Source: Pseudomonadota bacterium (lineage in GTDB: Bacteria > Pseudomonadota > Alphaproteobacteria > Caulobacterales > Caulobacteraceae). From it: DNA of 7,768 bases. Below are positions 6,304-7,768 of this stretch, piece after piece. Under the pieces are notes generated by a model. The model was not told the origin of the DNA. It did not search any database and saw nothing but the letters and a program-made list of their open reading frames with translations. The stretch lies in the NCBI GenBank assembly GCA_023445955.1, contig JAEXJH010000537.1, positions 1 to 7,768 on the forward strand. The letters run 5' to 3'. The translations under genes were made by a program, and so were the position numbers. Numbering within the stretch: the first letter of the stretch is position 1; each line of letters opens with the position of its first letter.

Positions 6304-6762
6304 CTACGGCTCCGGAAACCCCGGCCCCGCGCGCGCCTCGACCTGCCGCGCGGTCACCGCCTCCCCACACTCCGAACACACCTGCACGGGGTGGAAATCA
6401 CACCCACAGCCCTTGTGCCGCCTTATCACCGGCGGTCCCGCCCCATCCGCGTAGTAGCTGTCGCCGAAGTGGGCGATCGCCATCACCACCGGATGCAGGT
6501 CCAGGCCCTTCTCGGTCAGCCGGTACTCATGCCGCACCGGGTTGTCCTGATAGGCCACCCTGCGCAGGACGCCCTCGTCGACCAGCCCCCGCAGGCGGTC
6601 GGTGACGATGGTGCGCGAGACGCCCAGGCGCTTCTGGAACACCTCGAACCGCCGCACCCCTAGGAACACGTCGCGCAGGATCATCAAGGTCCAGCGGTCG
6701 CCGATCACCGCCAAGGCGCGCGAGACCGAGCAGGGCTGGTCGGAGAGGTCTTCCCACTTCAT
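6304..6762 (-). CDS. HxlR-family winged-helix transcriptional regulator with C-terminal Cys cluster
   Basis: This 152-residue regulator has the HxlR core. It starts MKWEDLSDQPCSVSRAL, followed by GDRWTLMILRDVFLGVRRFEVF (21-42) and the recognition region LGVSRTIVTDRLRGLVDEGVL (46-66), then the wing with RHEYRLTEKG (77-86). After this a tail carries His116, Cys119, Cys121, Cys129 and Cys132, a spacing suggestive of a small zinc-binding knuckle. Cys11 is also in the position often conserved near the start of the family. The chosen start (6762) gives the usual MKW N-terminus. An ATG at 6777 adds five residues and is possible if the message is leaderless, while one at 6846 would run into the divergent SDR gene. 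No clear Shine-Dalgarno precedes either start. It probably controls the divergent SDR-isomerase pair and itself. Confidence 0.9.
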   Translation of the reverse strand: MKWEDLSDQPCSVSRALAVIGDRWTLMILRDVFLGVRRFEVFQKRLGVSRTIVTDRLRGLVDEGVLRRVAYQDNPVRHEYRLTEKGLDLHPVVMAIAHFGDSYYADGAGPPVIRRHKGCGCDFHPVQVCSECGEAVTARQVEARAGPGFPEP

Positions 6763-6792
6763 GGCGCCATTCTGCATTTGACTCAGTACAGA

Positions 6793-6809
6793 TTCAATAC
6801 GAACTTGAA
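6793..6809. promoter_or_regulatory. Candidate HxlR operator, TTCAA-N7-TTGAA
   Basis: The 71-bp spacer between the HxlR and SDR genes contains the inverted repeat TTCAA-N7-TTGAA at 6793-6809. Nearby - strand TGTACT (6790-6785) resembles a -10 box for the HxlR gene. HxlR-family dimers bind short inverted repeats near their own promoters, so this is a reasonable site, but arms of 5 bp can occur by chance. TTGACT at 6778-6783 could be a + strand -35 for the SDR, though no good -10 follows at the right distance. Confidence 0.3.
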
Positions 6810-6820
6810 CGGAGAACAGC

Positions 6821-6825
6821 GGAGG
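6821..6825 (+). promoter_or_regulatory. Strong ribosome-binding site of the second SDR gene
   Basis: GGAGG lies 8 bases before the ATG at 6834. It is the clearest Shine-Dalgarno on the + strand of this window and fixes the SDR start. It contrasts with the poor sites of the three regulators. Confidence 0.75.
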
Positions 6826-6833
6826 AAACGGCG

Positions 6834-7562
6834 ATGAGCAGCTCAAAGGGCGCCTGCCTGGTGGTGGGCGTCGGCGACGGGGTCGGGAGCGCGATCTCCA
6901 GGGCCTTCGCGGCCGAGGGCTACACGGTCTGCATGACCCGCCGCCCGCGCCACCTCGACCAGCTGGAAGCCCTGGCCGCCGAGATCGGCCACGGCGCGCG
7001 CGCCTATGGCGTTGACGCCCGCCAGGAGGCCGAGATGATCGCCTTGGTCGACCGCATCGAGGTCGAGGTCGGACCGCTGGAAGTGGTGGTCTTCAACATC
7101 GGCGCGAACGTCCGCTTCGGCCTCGTGGAGACCACGGCCCAGGTGTTCAGCAAGGTCTGGGAGATGGCCTGCTTCGCCGGCTTCCTCACCGCCCGCGAGG
7201 CGGCGCGGGTGATGGTTCCGCGCGGTCGGGGGACCATCCTGTTCACCGGGGCCAGCGCCTCCCTGCGCGGCAAGGAGGGTTTTTCCGCCTTCGCCTCGGC
7301 CAAGGCCGGCCTGCGCGCCGTGGCCCAGAGCGCGGCGCGGGAGCTGGGGCCCAAGGGGATCCACGTGGCCCACATCGTGGTCGACGGCGCGATCGACGGG
7401 GTCTTCACCCGCTCGATGCGCGACGACGTCCAGGGCCTGCTGGACCGCGACGAGATCCTCAAGCCCGCCGAGATCGCCGCGAACTATGTCTGGCTGCACG
7501 ACCAGCCGCGCTCGGCCTGGACCCACGAGATCGACCTGCGCCCTTGGGGAGAGACCTGGTGA
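6834..7562 (+). CDS. SDR family oxidoreductase with catalytic Tyr replaced by Phe
   Basis: This 242-residue SDR-fold protein of normal length has the dinucleotide-binding pattern VGVGDGVG (11-18: Gly12-x3-Gly16-x-Gly18), so NAD(P) binding is likely. The active-site region reads LFTGASASLRG (136-146) then SAFASAKAGL (151-160). Lys157 is present, but the catalytic tyrosine of YxxxK is Phe153. The usual NNAG is replaced by FNIGAN (87-92). The C-terminal GPKGIHVAHIVVDGAIDG (172-189) is typical of one bacterial SDR subgroup in which, as far as I recall, the same Phe occurs, so this is probably not a random mutation. Chemistry may therefore be altered or non-redox. The start is fixed by GGAGG. The gene is divergent from the HxlR regulator and overlaps the following isomerase gene by 4 bases, indicating a translationally coupled operon. 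Confidence 0.9.
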   Translation: MSSSKGACLVVGVGDGVGSAISRAFAAEGYTVCMTRRPRHLDQLEALAAEIGHGARAYGVDARQEAEMIALVDRIEVEVGPLEVVVFNIGANVRFGLVETTAQVFSKVWEMACFAGFLTAREAARVMVPRGRGTILFTGASASLRGKEGFSAFASAKAGLRAVAQSAARELGPKGIHVAHIVVDGAIDGVFTRSMRDDVQGLLDRDEILKPAEIAANYVWLHDQPRSAWTHEIDLRPWGETW

Positions 7563-7768
7563 CCAAAGCCATCGACTTCATTTTTGACTACGGCAGCCCC
7601 AACGCCTACCTGGCCTGGAAGGTGCTGCCGGCGCTCGCCGCCCGCCATGGCGCGAGCGTGACCCTGCTGCCGTGCCTGCTGGGCGGCATCTTCAAGGCCA
7701 CGGGCAACCAGGCGCCGGGCGTGGCCTTCAGCGGCGTGAAGGGCAAGCTGGACTACGAGATGCTGGAG
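7559..7768 (+). CDS. 2-hydroxychromene-2-carboxylate isomerase-type protein (3' end outside window)
   Basis: Only the first 70 residues are visible. They match the N-terminus of the DsbA-like/kappa glutathione transferase fold isomerases: an opening strand FIFDYGSPNAYLAW (7-20), the helix KVLPALAARHG, and LLPCLLGGIFKATGNQAPG (41-59). Ser13 in YGSPNAY corresponds to the serine that activates glutathione in this family. The named enzyme isomerises 2-hydroxychromene-2-carboxylate and trans-o-hydroxybenzylidenepyruvate in naphthalene breakdown, using glutathione. Many family members in non-degraders have unknown substrates, so the name should be read as family level. The start is GTG, overlapping the SDR stop as GTGA, with GGGGAGA 6 bases upstream. 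Co-expression with the SDR under the HxlR regulator is expected. Confidence 0.88.
   Translation, partial: MTKAIDFIFDYGSPNAYLAWKVLPALAARHGASVTLLPCLLGGIFKATGNQAPGVAFSGVKGKLDYEMLE

Noticed and set aside
6763..6846. Longer HxlR start at 6846
   Set aside because: It would overlap the start of the divergent SDR and fill the only promoter region; the MKW start is usual for the family.

Overview
The window is very GC-rich (about 70%), densely packed and rich in C- and G-ending codons. It looks like the chromosome of an alphaproteobacterium, most like Caulobacter or a close relative. That placement rests on composition and on the style of the proteins; no marker gene here fixes it. I see no tRNA, rRNA, CRISPR array, insertion sequence, integrase or phage gene. 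The region is a chromosomal accessory or metabolic stretch made of small transcription units.

Layout, left to right. (a) The C-terminal tail of an unrecognised + strand gene (2-193). (b) A classical short-chain dehydrogenase/reductase (SDR) on the - strand (198-941), divergent from an AraC-family regulator (1033-1938); the 91 bp between them carry two identical 10-bp direct repeats exactly 21 bp apart. (c) A - strand run of three genes, transcribed tetR (5015-4344), then an exported DUF885 metallopeptidase-like protein (4303-2480), then fabA (2465-1935). fabA converges with the AraC gene, and the two stop codons share one CTAG. (d) Divergent from tetR, a Tet(X)-like FAD monooxygenase (5093-6208); the 77-bp tetR/monooxygenase spacer holds two copies of the perfect palindrome TGGAAC-N3-GTTCCA. 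(e) A 16-bp perfect hairpin repeat (6244-6280) between convergent genes. (f) An HxlR-family regulator (- strand, 6762-6304) divergent from a second SDR (6834-7562), which overlaps by 4 bases the start of a 2-hydroxychromene-2-carboxylate isomerase-type (DsbA/kappa-GST fold) gene running off the window (7559-7768).

The recurring theme is a redox enzyme paired head-to-head with its own regulator, three times in about 7 kb and with three regulator families (AraC, TetR, HxlR). This suggests a neighbourhood for sensing and transforming small, perhaps aromatic, molecules. The most informative signals are the twin TetR operator sites, a hairpin that would hide the ribosome-binding site of the DUF885 gene right after the tetR stop codon, an SDR whose catalytic tyrosine is phenylalanine, and a Tet(X)-like monooxygenase whose drug-contact residues appear changed. 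I found no clear wholly new multi-gene defence or mobile system; the interest lies in regulation and in enzyme variants.
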